Assembly: GCA_964611645.1 (NCBI GenBank)
Contig: CAZTAO010000098.1
Span: 1 to 9,848 of the forward strand
Direction of reading: 5' to 3'
DNA length: 9,848 nt
Source: CAZTAO01 sp964611645
GTDB lineage: Bacteria; Armatimonadota; UBA5829
Positions within the stretch are counted from its first letter, which is position 1. Each line of letters begins with the position of its first letter. A model generated the notes under the pieces. It was not told the origin of the DNA and did no database searches. It saw only the letters and a list, made by a program, of their open reading frames with translations. The translations under genes and the position numbers were made by a program. This document shows, piece by piece, positions 1 through 6,116 of the stretch.

Positions 1-1
1 C

Positions 2-253
2 TACGGCGTGCAGGATATGGTGGGCAGTGTGTGGCAGTGGTGTTCGGACTGGTACGCCCCGGACTACTACAAGAACGCGCCGGCACGTGACCCAACCGGC
101 CCGGCATCGGGATGCTACAGAGTTCTGCGTGGACCTAGCTGGGACCACCGAAGGCCCTTTGATTTCCGCGCAGCCGACCGAAACTTCGCCGTTCCGTCCA
201 CTAAGTCACCCAGCTATGGGTTCCGCTGCGTGGTTACGGTTTCTGAGGAGTAG
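2..253 (+). CDS. FGE-sulfatase / SUMF1-like domain protein, C-terminal part (5' end outside window)
   Basis: Only the last 83 residues are visible; the frame is open from base 2, so the gene begins upstream. The segment DMVGSVWQWCSDWY, then YRVLRGPSWD, then an R-A-A-D-R stretch and the closing YGFRCV, is the standard C-terminal half of the formylglycine-generating-enzyme fold (C-type-lectin-like). True FGEs convert a sulfatase cysteine to formylglycine with two active-site cysteines shortly before the R-x-A-A-x-R-like segment. Aligned by eye (DFRAADRNFAVP against the human FGE equivalent), those positions are Pro and Ala here, so the catalytic pair is missing. The protein is more likely one of the many FGE-domain proteins with binding or unknown roles, such as kinase-fused or secreted ones; the missing N-terminus prevents a choice. 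It stops with TAG and is followed by a gene relic on the same strand. Confidence 0.88.
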   Translation, partial: YGVQDMVGSVWQWCSDWYAPDYYKNAPARDPTGPASGCYRVLRGPSWDHRRPFDFRAADRNFAVPSTKSPSYGFRCVVTVSEE

Positions 254-263
254 AAGTCTTCAC

Positions 264-497
264 TGCAACCTCCGCTATCCCCTCTGCATAGATGGGGCGC
301 GAAGGTGTCCACCCGAGGACTGCGGCGGAAATTCTGGGCATGCCGAGTTGCTCGAAGTGCTGGCTGATCCTGACCACGAAGACTACGAGGACATGAAAGA
401 ATGGGTTGGGCCACGGTTCGATCCTGAGAGATTCAGTTCAGCAGTGGTAAACAGGTTGCTATCACGGCGAGTCGTGGTGAGGTTGCAGGGCAGCTAG
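264..497 (+). pseudogene. C-terminal remnant of a plasmid pRiA4b ORF-3-like protein
   Basis: In the third frame, from about base 268, the translation runs RYPLCIDGARRCPPEDCGG, then a G-H-A-E-L-L-E-V-L-A-D-P stretch, then EWVGPRFDPERF and VNRLL, ending at TAG 495-497. This order (YP.C..G.R.CPPED.GG, then E.LE...DP.H.....M.EW.G..FDPE.F....VN) is the signature of the C-terminus of the pRiA4b ORF-3-like family (IS1096 TnpR-like), usually about 180-200 aa. Only some 75 residues remain. There is no matching sequence upstream, because that stretch is the end of the FGE gene in another frame, and no suitable start with an RBS. It is therefore a 5'-truncated relic rather than an expressed gene. The family is common in accessory and plasmid-like DNA, and its biochemical role is not established. 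Confidence 0.75.
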
Positions 498-620
498 GTG
501 CCACCCGCCCCTTGCCTCAACTGCACCATCCGTGTCCACCCGTCCTCCATGAACACATCCACGCTCTGATTACGGCGATTGATGCACAATTCACGCCGAG
601 CGTTGCGTGGTCATAGCCGA
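494..620 (-). pseudogene. Degenerate partial copy of the 70-aa membrane protein gene
   Basis: Read on the minus strand, this stretch gives YDHATLG followed, after a deletion that shifts the frame, by INRRNQSVDVFMEDGWTRMV and a short tail to a stop at 494-496. The intact gene at 1596-1808 reads YDHATLGGVPGHLVRINRW and SVDVFMESGWTRMEQLR. About 13 bases are missing between the two conserved blocks, and the N-terminal membrane segment is not recognisable because that space is taken by the end of the 302-aa gene. The copy cannot encode the full protein. Its stop codon interlocks with that of the pRiA4b relic on the other strand in a shared CTAG. Confidence 0.72.
516..585 (-). repeat. Direct repeat copy A (relic of small membrane gene 3' end)
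   Basis: Seventy bases aligning without gaps to 1600-1669, with 60 identities counted by eye. Both copies have the same orientation. A second conserved block (about 594-617 against 1693-1716) lies beyond a 13-base indel. Confidence 0.82.
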
Positions 621-639
621 CGAGGCAAATGGGGCTACC

Positions 640-1548
640 TCATACCTGCTGTGACAGGAGTCCACAGATTCTGTCGACAGACCGAATCACATTCTTGTCG
701 ATGCTCCAAAGCACGTGAGCAATGGACTGCTCATAGCCCGGAAAACCGTACGTGTGGCGTTTCTGGCGCACAACCTCAATCCGAGAATCCACACCAAGTA
801 ACAATGTTGTGTTAGCGTCAATCACCACAGGGCCTTCCAGATCGGCGTGTTCTCCCCCAGAATGCTCAAAGCGAAGAACTCCTCCAGCCTCGATGGTCAT
901 CGACTGCAGACCACAATCTCCAAACCGCATTCCGGCATCAAAGAATCCAACGACCACGTATCCGAAATCCGCCAGTTCCCATTGGGTCAAAGAGCGGTGC
1001 TTATTGTAGTTTGTAAGCTCCGCAAGTTGCCGTAGCCAAAGGTCTCCACTGAACTCCTGGATAGACATGAGGTAGTCTGTCACAGGAGGTGCCGACGTGC
1101 TTAGGCCAGGAAACCACTTGTCAAGCTGACGGGCAAACTCCGAGGCGGTGTCGTTCTGCTTTGCCACGGGGAACTGCACCTTGTATTCCGCAGGCTTTGG
1201 ATTGCAGGAATCTGCCACGTAGTGCGCCGCGTATTCCAGAGCAGACCTGTGATTCTCCAGAATGTTCTTCAGATCTACTCTGAGGTCTCTGACTCCTTCC
1301 GTGTCGATGCTTCCACGGAAATACTTGTTGAGGAATCGCACAGTATCATCGTTAGTGCGCCGAAGCAAGTCCCCAATGGCGACCGCCCGATCACACAGAA
1401 TGCCACTCGGCGTCTTCGGCTGGACCGATACTTGAAACTGTGACTGTGACGGTTCGTGAGCATCCACCGTTAACACAAGGCCGCTAGGTATATGGACATC
1501 GTCACCCACAGTGGGTACGGCTAGATTATCCTCCCAGGTTGGGTACAC
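640..1548 (-). CDS. Uncharacterised 302-aa protein of the FPV...N-x-x-KHR family
   Basis: The start is GTG at 1546-1548, chosen because AGGAG lies about seven bases upstream on the minus strand; the stop is TGA. The layout is recognisable from a widespread uncharacterised family: a helical segment with a NHRSALEYAA block (residues 99-108), an FPV motif (126-128), then after about 50 residues a helix containing LTNYNKHRSLT (178-188), with a beta-rich C-terminal half. The polar conserved Arg, Asn, Lys, His and Arg suggest a structural or binding core. I know of no established function and do not propose one. There is no signal peptide or membrane span, so it is probably cytoplasmic. It lies 47 bases downstream of the small membrane protein gene on the same strand and may share its transcript. 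It is bracketed by an intact and a broken copy of that gene, so it may have entered by insertion or local duplication. Confidence 0.85.
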   Translation of the reverse strand: MYPTWEDNLAVPTVGDDVHIPSGLVLTVDAHEPSQSQFQVSVQPKTPSGILCDRAVAIGDLLRRTNDDTVRFLNKYFRGSIDTEGVRDLRVDLKNILENHRSALEYAAHYVADSCNPKPAEYKVQFPVAKQNDTASEFARQLDKWFPGLSTSAPPVTDYLMSIQEFSGDLWLRQLAELTNYNKHRSLTQWELADFGYVVVGFFDAGMRFGDCGLQSMTIEAGGVLRFEHSGGEHADLEGPVVIDANTTLLLGVDSRIEVVRQKRHTYGFPGYEQSIAHVLWSIDKNVIRSVDRICGLLSQQV

Positions 1549-1595
1549 GTTCAGTCTCCTGAGTTCAGAATACTACCGCAGGAATGCTCGGATGA

Positions 1596-1808
1596 TCATC
1601 TCAACTGCTCCATCCGTGTCCACCCGCTTTCCATGAAAACATCCACACTTTGAGTCCAGCGATTGATGCGCACGAGATGACCGGGGACGCCGCCGAGTGT
1701 CGCATGATCATACCTAAAAGGCGTGGGCCAGATGCCCAACAGAAAGAGGAAGACGGCAATCGCGATGCCCGCCGCCAAGGCGACTCTACCGATTCTGACT
1801 TCGCCCAT
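1596..1808 (-). CDS. Small single-span membrane protein (70 aa)
   Basis: Starts at ATG 1806-1808 behind a strong GGGAGGA a few bases upstream on the minus strand, which makes expression likely. Residues 9-28 (VALAAGIAIAVFLFLLGIWP) form one hydrophobic helix after a short positively charged N-terminus. The rest is a short domain with YDHATLG, VRINRW, SVDVFMESGW and a basic end. The R-I-N-R...V...GW pattern resembles a small recurrent C-terminal module in short membrane-anchored proteins of many bacteria; the function is unknown. By the charge distribution the tail could lie on either side, so I make no claim. It lies 56 bases downstream of the response regulator gene on the same strand and may be co-transcribed. 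The 3' half of the gene has a second, broken copy at 494-620. Confidence 0.75.
   Translation of the reverse strand: MGEVRIGRVALAAGIAIAVFLFLLGIWPTPFRYDHATLGGVPGHLVRINRWTQSVDVFMESGWTRMEQLR
1600..1669 (-). repeat. Direct repeat copy B (within the intact small membrane gene)
   Basis: Partner of 516-585, in the same orientation and with 60 of 70 bases identical. This copy is part of an intact reading frame. The two copies flank the 302-aa gene, so recombination between them would remove that gene. Confidence 0.82.
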
Positions 1809-1864
1809 GGAGTCCTCCCGCGTGCCGGCGCGTGACCAGCCATCGGCTAATCCTGCGGCCTACC

Positions 1865-2566
1865 CTACGCCTCGTCCACATCCACGAACCGATAGCCGAT
1901 CCCCCGAACGGTGCGGACCCGAACGGGTCGATTGGGATCGTCCTCTATCTTCTCGCGAAGCCACCGAACATGCACATCCAGGGATCCTGTCTCCGTGTTG
2001 CCGGAGATGTCCCAGATGTTTTCGAGAAGCTCCTCCCGAGCCATCACGCGGTTCTTGTTGGCCATCAGGAGCTTCAGCAACTCGAACTGTTTGAGTGGCA
2101 GGTGGACGTCTCGGCCGTCGATCTTGACGGTTCGGCGCGCTGTATCAATGTCCACGCCGCTGCCCAGGAGATGGGTTGTAGCCTGCTCGGAGCGAGCCTG
2201 TTTGGCCGCGCGCCTAATCACGGCTTTGGCTCTGCCGACTAGTTCCCGCATACTGAATGGCTTGGTCACGTAGTCGTCGGCACCCAGTTCAAGTGCCACC
2301 ACCTTGTCGATCTCCTCGCTCTTGACCGAGAGGACTATGATGGGGACGCCCGATGTATCGCGTATCTGGCGAATGAGGTCCGTTCCGGAGAATCCTGGCA
2401 GAACCAGGTCAAGGATGATCAACTTGGGATCGAATGACTTGGCGGCCGCGAGGCCCGTGGGTCCGTCCTCGGCGATCTGAATCTCATAACCCTCGGCGCG
2501 CAGGGCGTATCCCACGGATTCGGCGACGGCAGTGTCGTCTTCAACAACTAGAATGGTATCGCTCAA
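1865..2566 (-). CDS. OmpR/PhoB-family two-component response regulator
   Basis: Full-length at 233 aa. The receiver domain (residues 1-120) has the acidic pocket E9-D10-D11, phospho-acceptor D53 in LIILDLVLPG, the switch residue S80, Y99 and the invariant K102 in a DYVTKPF block. The C-terminal winged-helix domain (about 135-230) has LKQFELLKLL, the REELLENIWD turn, VDVHVRWLREKI-like recognition-helix residues (LDVHVRWLREKI) and RTVRGIGYRF. It should bind promoter DNA as a dimer once phosphorylated, as PhoB, PhoP and RegX3 do. The start is TTG at 2564-2566, supported by AAGGGAG six bases upstream on the minus strand and by the alignment of MSDTILVVEDD with the family N-terminus. No histidine kinase gene is visible, so the partner and signal are unknown. 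It heads the minus-strand group with the 70-aa and 302-aa genes and is divergent from the nuclease cassette. Confidence 0.96.
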   Translation of the reverse strand: MSDTILVVEDDTAVAESVGYALRAEGYEIQIAEDGPTGLAAAKSFDPKLIILDLVLPGFSGTDLIRQIRDTSGVPIIVLSVKSEEIDKVVALELGADDYVTKPFSMRELVGRAKAVIRRAAKQARSEQATTHLLGSGVDIDTARRTVKIDGRDVHLPLKQFELLKLLMANKNRVMAREELLENIWDISGNTETGSLDVHVRWLREKIEDDPNRPVRVRTVRGIGYRFVDVDEA

Positions 2567-2681
2567 TGGGTGCTCCCTTGGTTACCGTAATGTAGGACAC
2601 CTTACAGCAGTCAATCATATCCCGATGCAACCTCGCAGTCAAATACGCGAGAGACCTGACTTGGCCGAAATCACGACGCCC

Positions 2682-2711
2682 TTGATTTTCGGGCCGATAT
2701 GAGCGTAGAAT
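2682..2711 (+). promoter_or_regulatory. Probable sigma-70-type promoter for the nuclease cassette
   Basis: TTGATT (2682-2687), an 18-base spacer and TAGAAT (2706-2711) give a good match to -35/-10 boxes. Initiation near 2718 would leave a leader of about 95 bases before the ATG at 2814. This is a match by eye only. Confidence 0.45.
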
Positions 2712-2740
2712 CTGACAGGTAAAGCCTGAATCCCCCCATG

Positions 2741-2752
2741 TGTCAACTGACA
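2741..2752. repeat. Short inverted repeat in the divergent intergenic region
   Basis: TGTCA-AC-TGACA is a perfect 5-base inverted repeat about 30 bases past the predicted -10 of the rightward promoter. Read on the minus strand the same site contains TTGACA, a consensus -35, although the -10 at the right distance (TTTACC) is poor. It could be an operator or part of a leftward promoter for the response regulator. The short length makes chance possible. Confidence 0.3.
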
Positions 2753-2813
2753 CTGAGCACTAGCTTACCATCGGCATTGAGTTCTGACCCACCTATGGGA
2801 GAAAGGCAGCAAG

Positions 2814-3389
2814 ATGCTTCCCGATATACCGGGCACGAAGCGAGACATTCAAGCCAAGCTCTTCAGAGATGCTGAGACGGAGCATAGGAAGCGTGGCGGA
2901 ATCCTACCCGAAATCGGCGTGACCCATCAACACGAGGGTGACTCCTTTGTGCAGGGTCATGTAGACCTAACGGAGCAGGAGATCAGTTACGAGAGGTTCG
3001 CCTCGCCTGTCTGTCTTGATCTGACTGACTTGGCTGCCAGCGATTATTGTTCGGTACTCCGTATTGTCTGCCAAGCTCGAATGGAAATAGCGGACCTCCA
3101 GACGAAACGGCTTCTAGAGGTGGTAGGCCAAGGTGCTGAATCTGTAGGCAACGTGGTGGATGCCGAAGGCCGGGCGATCAGCGCAGATCTGCTTCTCGAA
3201 GGCTATGAGAAGGTTGACTTCGATCCAGTTACCGGGGACCCGCCGACATTGGTGGTTAACCCATCAATGCGCAACTCCCTTGAGGCGATAGTGAACGATC
3301 CAGGATTTGGGGTGAGGTTTGAAGAACTCAAGAAGAGAAAGCAATGGGAATGGCTTGGCAAGGAAAGTAGTAGAAAACTGGTTGACTAG
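2814..3389 (+). CDS. Uncharacterised 191-aa protein, first gene of the nuclease cassette
   Basis: ATG at 2814 is preceded by GGGAGAAAGG with seven bases between, a strong RBS, so this start is well supported. I do not recognise the family. The N-terminal third is charged (RDAETEHRKRGG, then a H-x-H-E-G-D stretch), and residues 70-115 look helical (CQARMEIADLQTKRLLEVVG). The segment SVGNVVDAEGR and the block DPPTLVVNPSMRNSLEAI look like a compact conserved alpha/beta domain, and the C-terminus is a charged helix (FEELKKRKQWEWLGKESSRK). No membrane span, signal peptide or catalytic motif is evident. The gene's 3' end overlaps the next ORF by up to 71 bases if that ORF starts at 3319, which points to translational coupling and a shared role with the nuclease-like protein. 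It could be a sensor, a structural partner or an antidote; the sequence does not decide. Confidence 0.82.
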   Translation: MLPDIPGTKRDIQAKLFRDAETEHRKRGGILPEIGVTHQHEGDSFVQGHVDLTEQEISYERFASPVCLDLTDLAASDYCSVLRIVCQARMEIADLQTKRLLEVVGQGAESVGNVVDAEGRAISADLLLEGYEKVDFDPVTGDPPTLVVNPSMRNSLEAIVNDPGFGVRFEELKKRKQWEWLGKESSRKLVD

Positions 3390-4734
3390 CACCAACGAGC
3401 GTGCTTACCAGATTCCGTATTGCCAGTTGCTGTCGTCCCAGGGATACCGTGTGATTCAAGTGTCCTCACACGGTGCAGCCGAGCACGGTAAAGATATCGT
3501 GGCGTGGGCCCCTGATGGCCGTCTCTGCGCATACCAACTCAAGACAGGCAATATCAAAGTTCCCGAGTGGCGAACGTACGCCGAAGAGATCCGGGAAATG
3601 ACGGACATCAAGTGCCACCACCCTAGCGTCAAGAATGAGAGCGGGTGGCACGACTCCTATCTCGTCACAAATGGCCGTGTCGGCAAGGAGGTCCAGGACA
3701 AGATAGATCTCCTCAATACCGACCACAAGGGCCAGCGCTCACACCTTCACATAGTCCAATTGGATGAACTGTTGGACGGATTCGAGAAGCTGCACGGTGG
3801 TTACTTTCCCATCGAACTGGAGGATAACCGACTGTTCCTACAACTGTATATGAGTGACGGGCATGAGCCATTACCCAACGCGAGTCTATCGCGACTGCTG
3901 GTTGGGCTTCTTCCGCTGTCCGACGGCGACAGGAAGATTGCCAAGAGCAAGTGCAGAGCCTTGCTCGCGAGTGCGCTCTTGGTTGTGAGCTACATCTCCG
4001 AGAACTACTCTCGGGCGGAGAACCATTTTGCGCTCATAGACCTATGGACTATCTTCCTTGCCCACACCTTGGCCGTTGCGGAGTATCACAGTCTGCTTGA
4101 CGACCGTTGGATGGGCACGTGCGAGCTAGCCGTTCTCGCTCTGGAAACCGCATTCGAAGACGCCACTGCAGAAGTTGAGCGGCGAACCAGCGGTCTGCAC
4201 GACCTCGTGGAAGGCGACTCGCTGACGGACTTTGCATTCTTCAGACAGCGTGGTCTCGTGATCGCCGGATACCTGTCTGCTTTCGCACTCTCCCGCAAGA
4301 TCAGAGGTGTCCAAGATTGGCGATCACGACCGTTGGACGCATTTATTGAGCGGTTTGGAGAAGCGTTCCTTCGCTTCGGTCGAGACTACCCCTATGGCGA
4401 ATGGAGCCTTCCGCTGATCCTTTCCGTTGCGACGTACATTGATTGCGAGGGGCGTTCTACCGAGGCCGCGGGATTGGTGGAAGCTGCAATCATTGCGTTT
4501 CTGGGCGCTCAGGGCGGTGGAGGATGGCCTGTTGCCTACTACGACAGACAGCAATGCGTTCGGTCCCAGATGGGTATTGAGATACTCGACGAGAGCTTCA
4601 GGAACCGTTCCTCGGCGTGGCGGCCGCCGCCAGGGACTTCGCAGCTACTTGGGCATCCGTCGCCCCCGCCGTCAATCAGTGCTCATGTCCCGTGCTGCTG
4701 GTTCCCGGAGACATGCCCATCTCCGCGCCCATAG
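3319..4734 (+). CDS. PD-(D/E)XK (Mrr-like) nuclease-domain protein, 3' end probably frameshifted
   Basis: Residues about 20-160 form a restriction-endonuclease-like fold: NERAYQIPYCQLLSSQGY with a candidate first acidic residue E27, then HGAAEHGKDIVAW with D59, then LCAYQLKTG with the Q73-x-K75 half of the catalytic motif, then YLVTNGRVG. This D...QxK pattern is seen in Mrr/HSDR-type nucleases, so DNA cleavage is a reasonable inference. Residues 170-430 are mostly helical with hydrophobic stretches (ALLASALLVVSYI, LWTIFLAHTLAVAEY) and may be a sensing or oligomerisation region. The start is uncertain: TTG 3319 is the most upstream, while TTG 3355 and TTG 3382 are in frame and closer to the conserved domain; none has an ideal RBS. 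From about residue 430 the translation turns Pro/Ser/Cys-rich (WRPPPGTSQLL, HPSPPPSIS), unlike the rest, while the third frame becomes protein-like. The true product probably shifts frame near 4600. Confidence 0.75.
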   Translation: MKNSRRESNGNGLARKVVENWLTSTNERAYQIPYCQLLSSQGYRVIQVSSHGAAEHGKDIVAWAPDGRLCAYQLKTGNIKVPEWRTYAEEIREMTDIKCHHPSVKNESGWHDSYLVTNGRVGKEVQDKIDLLNTDHKGQRSHLHIVQLDELLDGFEKLHGGYFPIELEDNRLFLQLYMSDGHEPLPNASLSRLLVGLLPLSDGDRKIAKSKCRALLASALLVVSYISENYSRAENHFALIDLWTIFLAHTLAVAEYHSLLDDRWMGTCELAVLALETAFEDATAEVERRTSGLHDLVEGDSLTDFAFFRQRGLVIAGYLSAFALSRKIRGVQDWRSRPLDAFIERFGEAFLRFGRDYPYGEWSLPLILSVATYIDCEGRSTEAAGLVEAAIIAFLGAQGGGGWPVAYYDRQQCVRSQMGIEILDESFRNRSSAWRPPPGTSQLLGHPSPPPSISAHVPCCWFPETCPSPRP

Positions 4735-5126
4735 CCCCGAGCGTCAGAGTGCAATCGCTCACACGCATTCTTGGTGTTCGAGGCGACCGCCTGACACTCG
4801 ATACCGACGAGGTGCGGAAGTGCGCCGGCACTGTGGCAGCAACCGGCACGAATGCCGACTTCATTCACAGCGACGACTACACATCAGTGAGAGCCAATGG
4901 CCAGTCATTCTTGCTGACGACAAACCAATCAATGGTGATCCGGGCACTGCACGAGGCACACAAACGCAAGACATACTGGCTGACCAAAGACTACCTGCTT
5001 GAGACTGTGCTCGATACCATTTCAAACCGGCTGCTCGACACGTTCAAGAGTAACAAGACCGCCTGGGATGATCTCATCGTAAATGATCGGCGCGGTAGGT
5101 ATAGACTGAACCTCCCTGTGACATAG
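4617..5126 (+). CDS. Winged-helix-like C-terminal segment: frameshifted end of the nuclease gene, or a separate small gene
   Basis: This frame has normal-looking protein through to TAG at 5126. Its last 85 residues (DDYTSVRANGQSF, then QSMVIRALHEAHKRKTYWL, KDYLLE, RLLDTFKSN, AWDDLIV and GRYRLNL) match a recurrent small winged-helix-like module. I know it from many uncharacterised bacterial proteins, where the pattern is NGQ.Y.LT..Q, LHEA...G, ILE, SRLRDLFK, W..LIV, RG.YRLN. DNA or protein binding is likely but unproven. The GTG at 4617 has only a distant AGGAA upstream. The frame is open back to a stop at 4578, and reading FLGVAAAARDF directly after ESFRNR needs one extra base near 4608. Both the weak start and the long overlap with the preceding ORF favour a single gene split by a frameshift. 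An independent gene starting at an internal codon remains possible. Confidence 0.62.
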   Translation: MAAAARDFAATWASVAPAVNQCSCPVLLVPGDMPISAPIAPSVRVQSLTRILGVRGDRLTLDTDEVRKCAGTVAATGTNADFIHSDDYTSVRANGQSFLLTTNQSMVIRALHEAHKRKTYWLTKDYLLETVLDTISNRLLDTFKSNKTAWDDLIVNDRRGRYRLNLPVT

Positions 5127-5202
5127 TTGCCCCGTGTCTTCCTGGTCTCTCGAAGCCTACACGGCTCCATTCCTCCGAAATACCACACCCACGACCACAC
5201 CT

Positions 5203-5232
5203 TTGACCACCCCCACGCTGCTAAGCTAGATA
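5203..5232 (+). promoter_or_regulatory. Probable sigma-70-type promoter for the 108-aa gene
   Basis: TTGACC (5203-5208), an 18-base spacer and TAGATA (5227-5232) form a near-consensus promoter in the 172-base gap. Initiation near 5239 leaves a leader of about 60 bases, which opens with a small AGAGT-TCCG-ACTCT hairpin (5240-5253). The rest of the gap shows nothing else, and no strong terminator follows 5126. Confidence 0.5.
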
Positions 5233-5298
5233 CAGGTCAAGAGTTCCGACTCTAGATTCCCTTGGCCTGATTCTATCGAACGAAGGTGGTTACACACA

Positions 5299-5625
5299 AT
5301 GCCCCACGACTCTCTTGTCCTATCCCAATCCCGACGCCGTCTTGTCAGCACGATTCAGAACATACGCTTCGGAGCCATCGAGAACCTTGTAATCACAAAT
5401 GGTGAACCGGTTCTCAGCCCTGATACCTACATGATCCGAGACAAGAAGTTCGGCAAGAGCGACACTCATGCCGGATTCGACGCGCGAGAGTCTCCCTTCG
5501 GTAAGGACCATTTCTCCCAGCTATTTGGCGAGTTCAGCCGCATCAACAACGGTGTAATCAGCCTCCTGGAAATACAGAACGGATTGCCTTTCAGAATCCG
5601 CACCAAAGAGCACATGGCCGACTGA
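5299..5625 (+). CDS. Uncharacterised 108-aa protein of a recurrent small family
   Basis: ATG at 5299 follows AAGGTGG by about ten bases, and a promoter-like pair lies 67 bases upstream. The sequence shows the pattern IRFGAIENLVITNGEPV, then D-x-Y-x-x-R-D-x-KFG, then after a variable stretch a helix with a F-S-x-L-F-G-E-F-S-R-I-N-N-G segment and a closing L-x-E-I-Q-N-GLPFRI. I recognise this as a small family scattered through many bacterial phyla, often as isolated genes (I..I.FGRIE.L.V..GEPV..P...V...KFG...LF..L...G.G.I.V.E...GLP). No function is established to my knowledge. It is soluble, with no signal peptide and no catalytic motif. It is a separate transcription unit from the nuclease cassette and converges with the nuclease relic on the minus strand. 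Confidence 0.75.
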   Translation: MPHDSLVLSQSRRRLVSTIQNIRFGAIENLVITNGEPVLSPDTYMIRDKKFGKSDTHAGFDARESPFGKDHFSQLFGEFSRINNGVISLLEIQNGLPFRIRTKEHMAD

Positions 5626-5648
5626 TCGGCCGGCACAATCGCATATAG

Positions 5649-6116
5649 TCACACCCCATAGCATGGCTGACCGCACGGCGGAGGTCGTTTGCGGGTGTCG
5701 CCTTTATCGGCGGCATCGCACGATCTCCGCCTTTTGTATGCCAGGATCCGCGAAGCCCCGTCCGGGGTGACGCCCGCGACGATCTCCTCCCCGCAAAGGA
5801 GGAGAGCATTGAGCACCAACGGTTTCGAGGGACTGGACAGGCGCTCAAGGTAGGAGCCATCCACCTGAGAAGCAGTCTTGTGCTCAAGCAGGTAGTACTC
5901 ATTGCCGCGACGGACGATGCCGTCGATCTTGCCGGCCATCCCCAGGATCCGTGAGGCAGCGCCGGTTGTGGGGTTGATGATGGTGCCCGTGAATGTCTTC
6001 TCCAGCGCCACGACCTCAAAGTCTTCAGAGGTGTAGCGGGCGGCATACCCCGTCATCATCGCTGTGGCCAGATGCCAGTCGGACTTCTGCGAATCATCAT
6101 GAGACCGGTTAGGCAT
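5649..6116 (-). pseudogene. Truncated phage-type PD-(D/E)XK (RecB/Cas4-like) nuclease
   Basis: Read leftward, residues 14-93 give WHLATAMMTGYAARYTSEDF, VVALEKTFTG, AASR, then GKIDGIVRRGNEYYLLEHKT and SQVDGSYLERL. This is the catalytic core of the PD-(D/E)XK exonuclease family found in phages and in AddB/Cas4-like proteins, with D65 and E78-H-K80 intact. Full members run to about 250-300 aa and continue after ERL with a helical region and usually a cysteine-bearing C-terminus. Here the match stops at about 5838 and the rest reads as low-quality sequence (KRRRSCDAADKGDTRKRPPP) to the stop. The N-terminal part before WHLA is also short, although the minus frame stays open and fairly protein-like to about 6180 (GLDAVLDFIDKS). 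Lacking both flanks, the product is probably inactive. It faces the headless tape measure gene, with which its 5' end overlaps. Confidence 0.7.

Noticed and set aside
1..500. Diversity-generating retroelement with the FGE-fold gene as target
   Set aside because: FGE/C-lectin folds are typical targets, but no reverse transcriptase, template repeat or near-copy of the FGE 3' end is present in the window.
579..815. Plus-strand 78-codon frame
   Set aside because: Antisense to the end of the 302-aa gene, composition unlike a protein, no RBS.
4427..5002. Plus-strand 191-codon frame across the nuclease gene end
   Set aside because: Arg/Ser/His-rich low-quality translation in the third possible frame; the other two frames carry the recognisable protein before and after about 4608.
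5626..5650. Intrinsic terminator between the convergent genes
   Set aside because: Only a CGGCCG palindrome without a usable stem or T-run on either strand.
5649..6116. Cas4 of a CRISPR system
   Set aside because: The fragment shares the nuclease core, but no cas genes or repeat array are near, and the closest pattern I recall is the phage exonuclease type.
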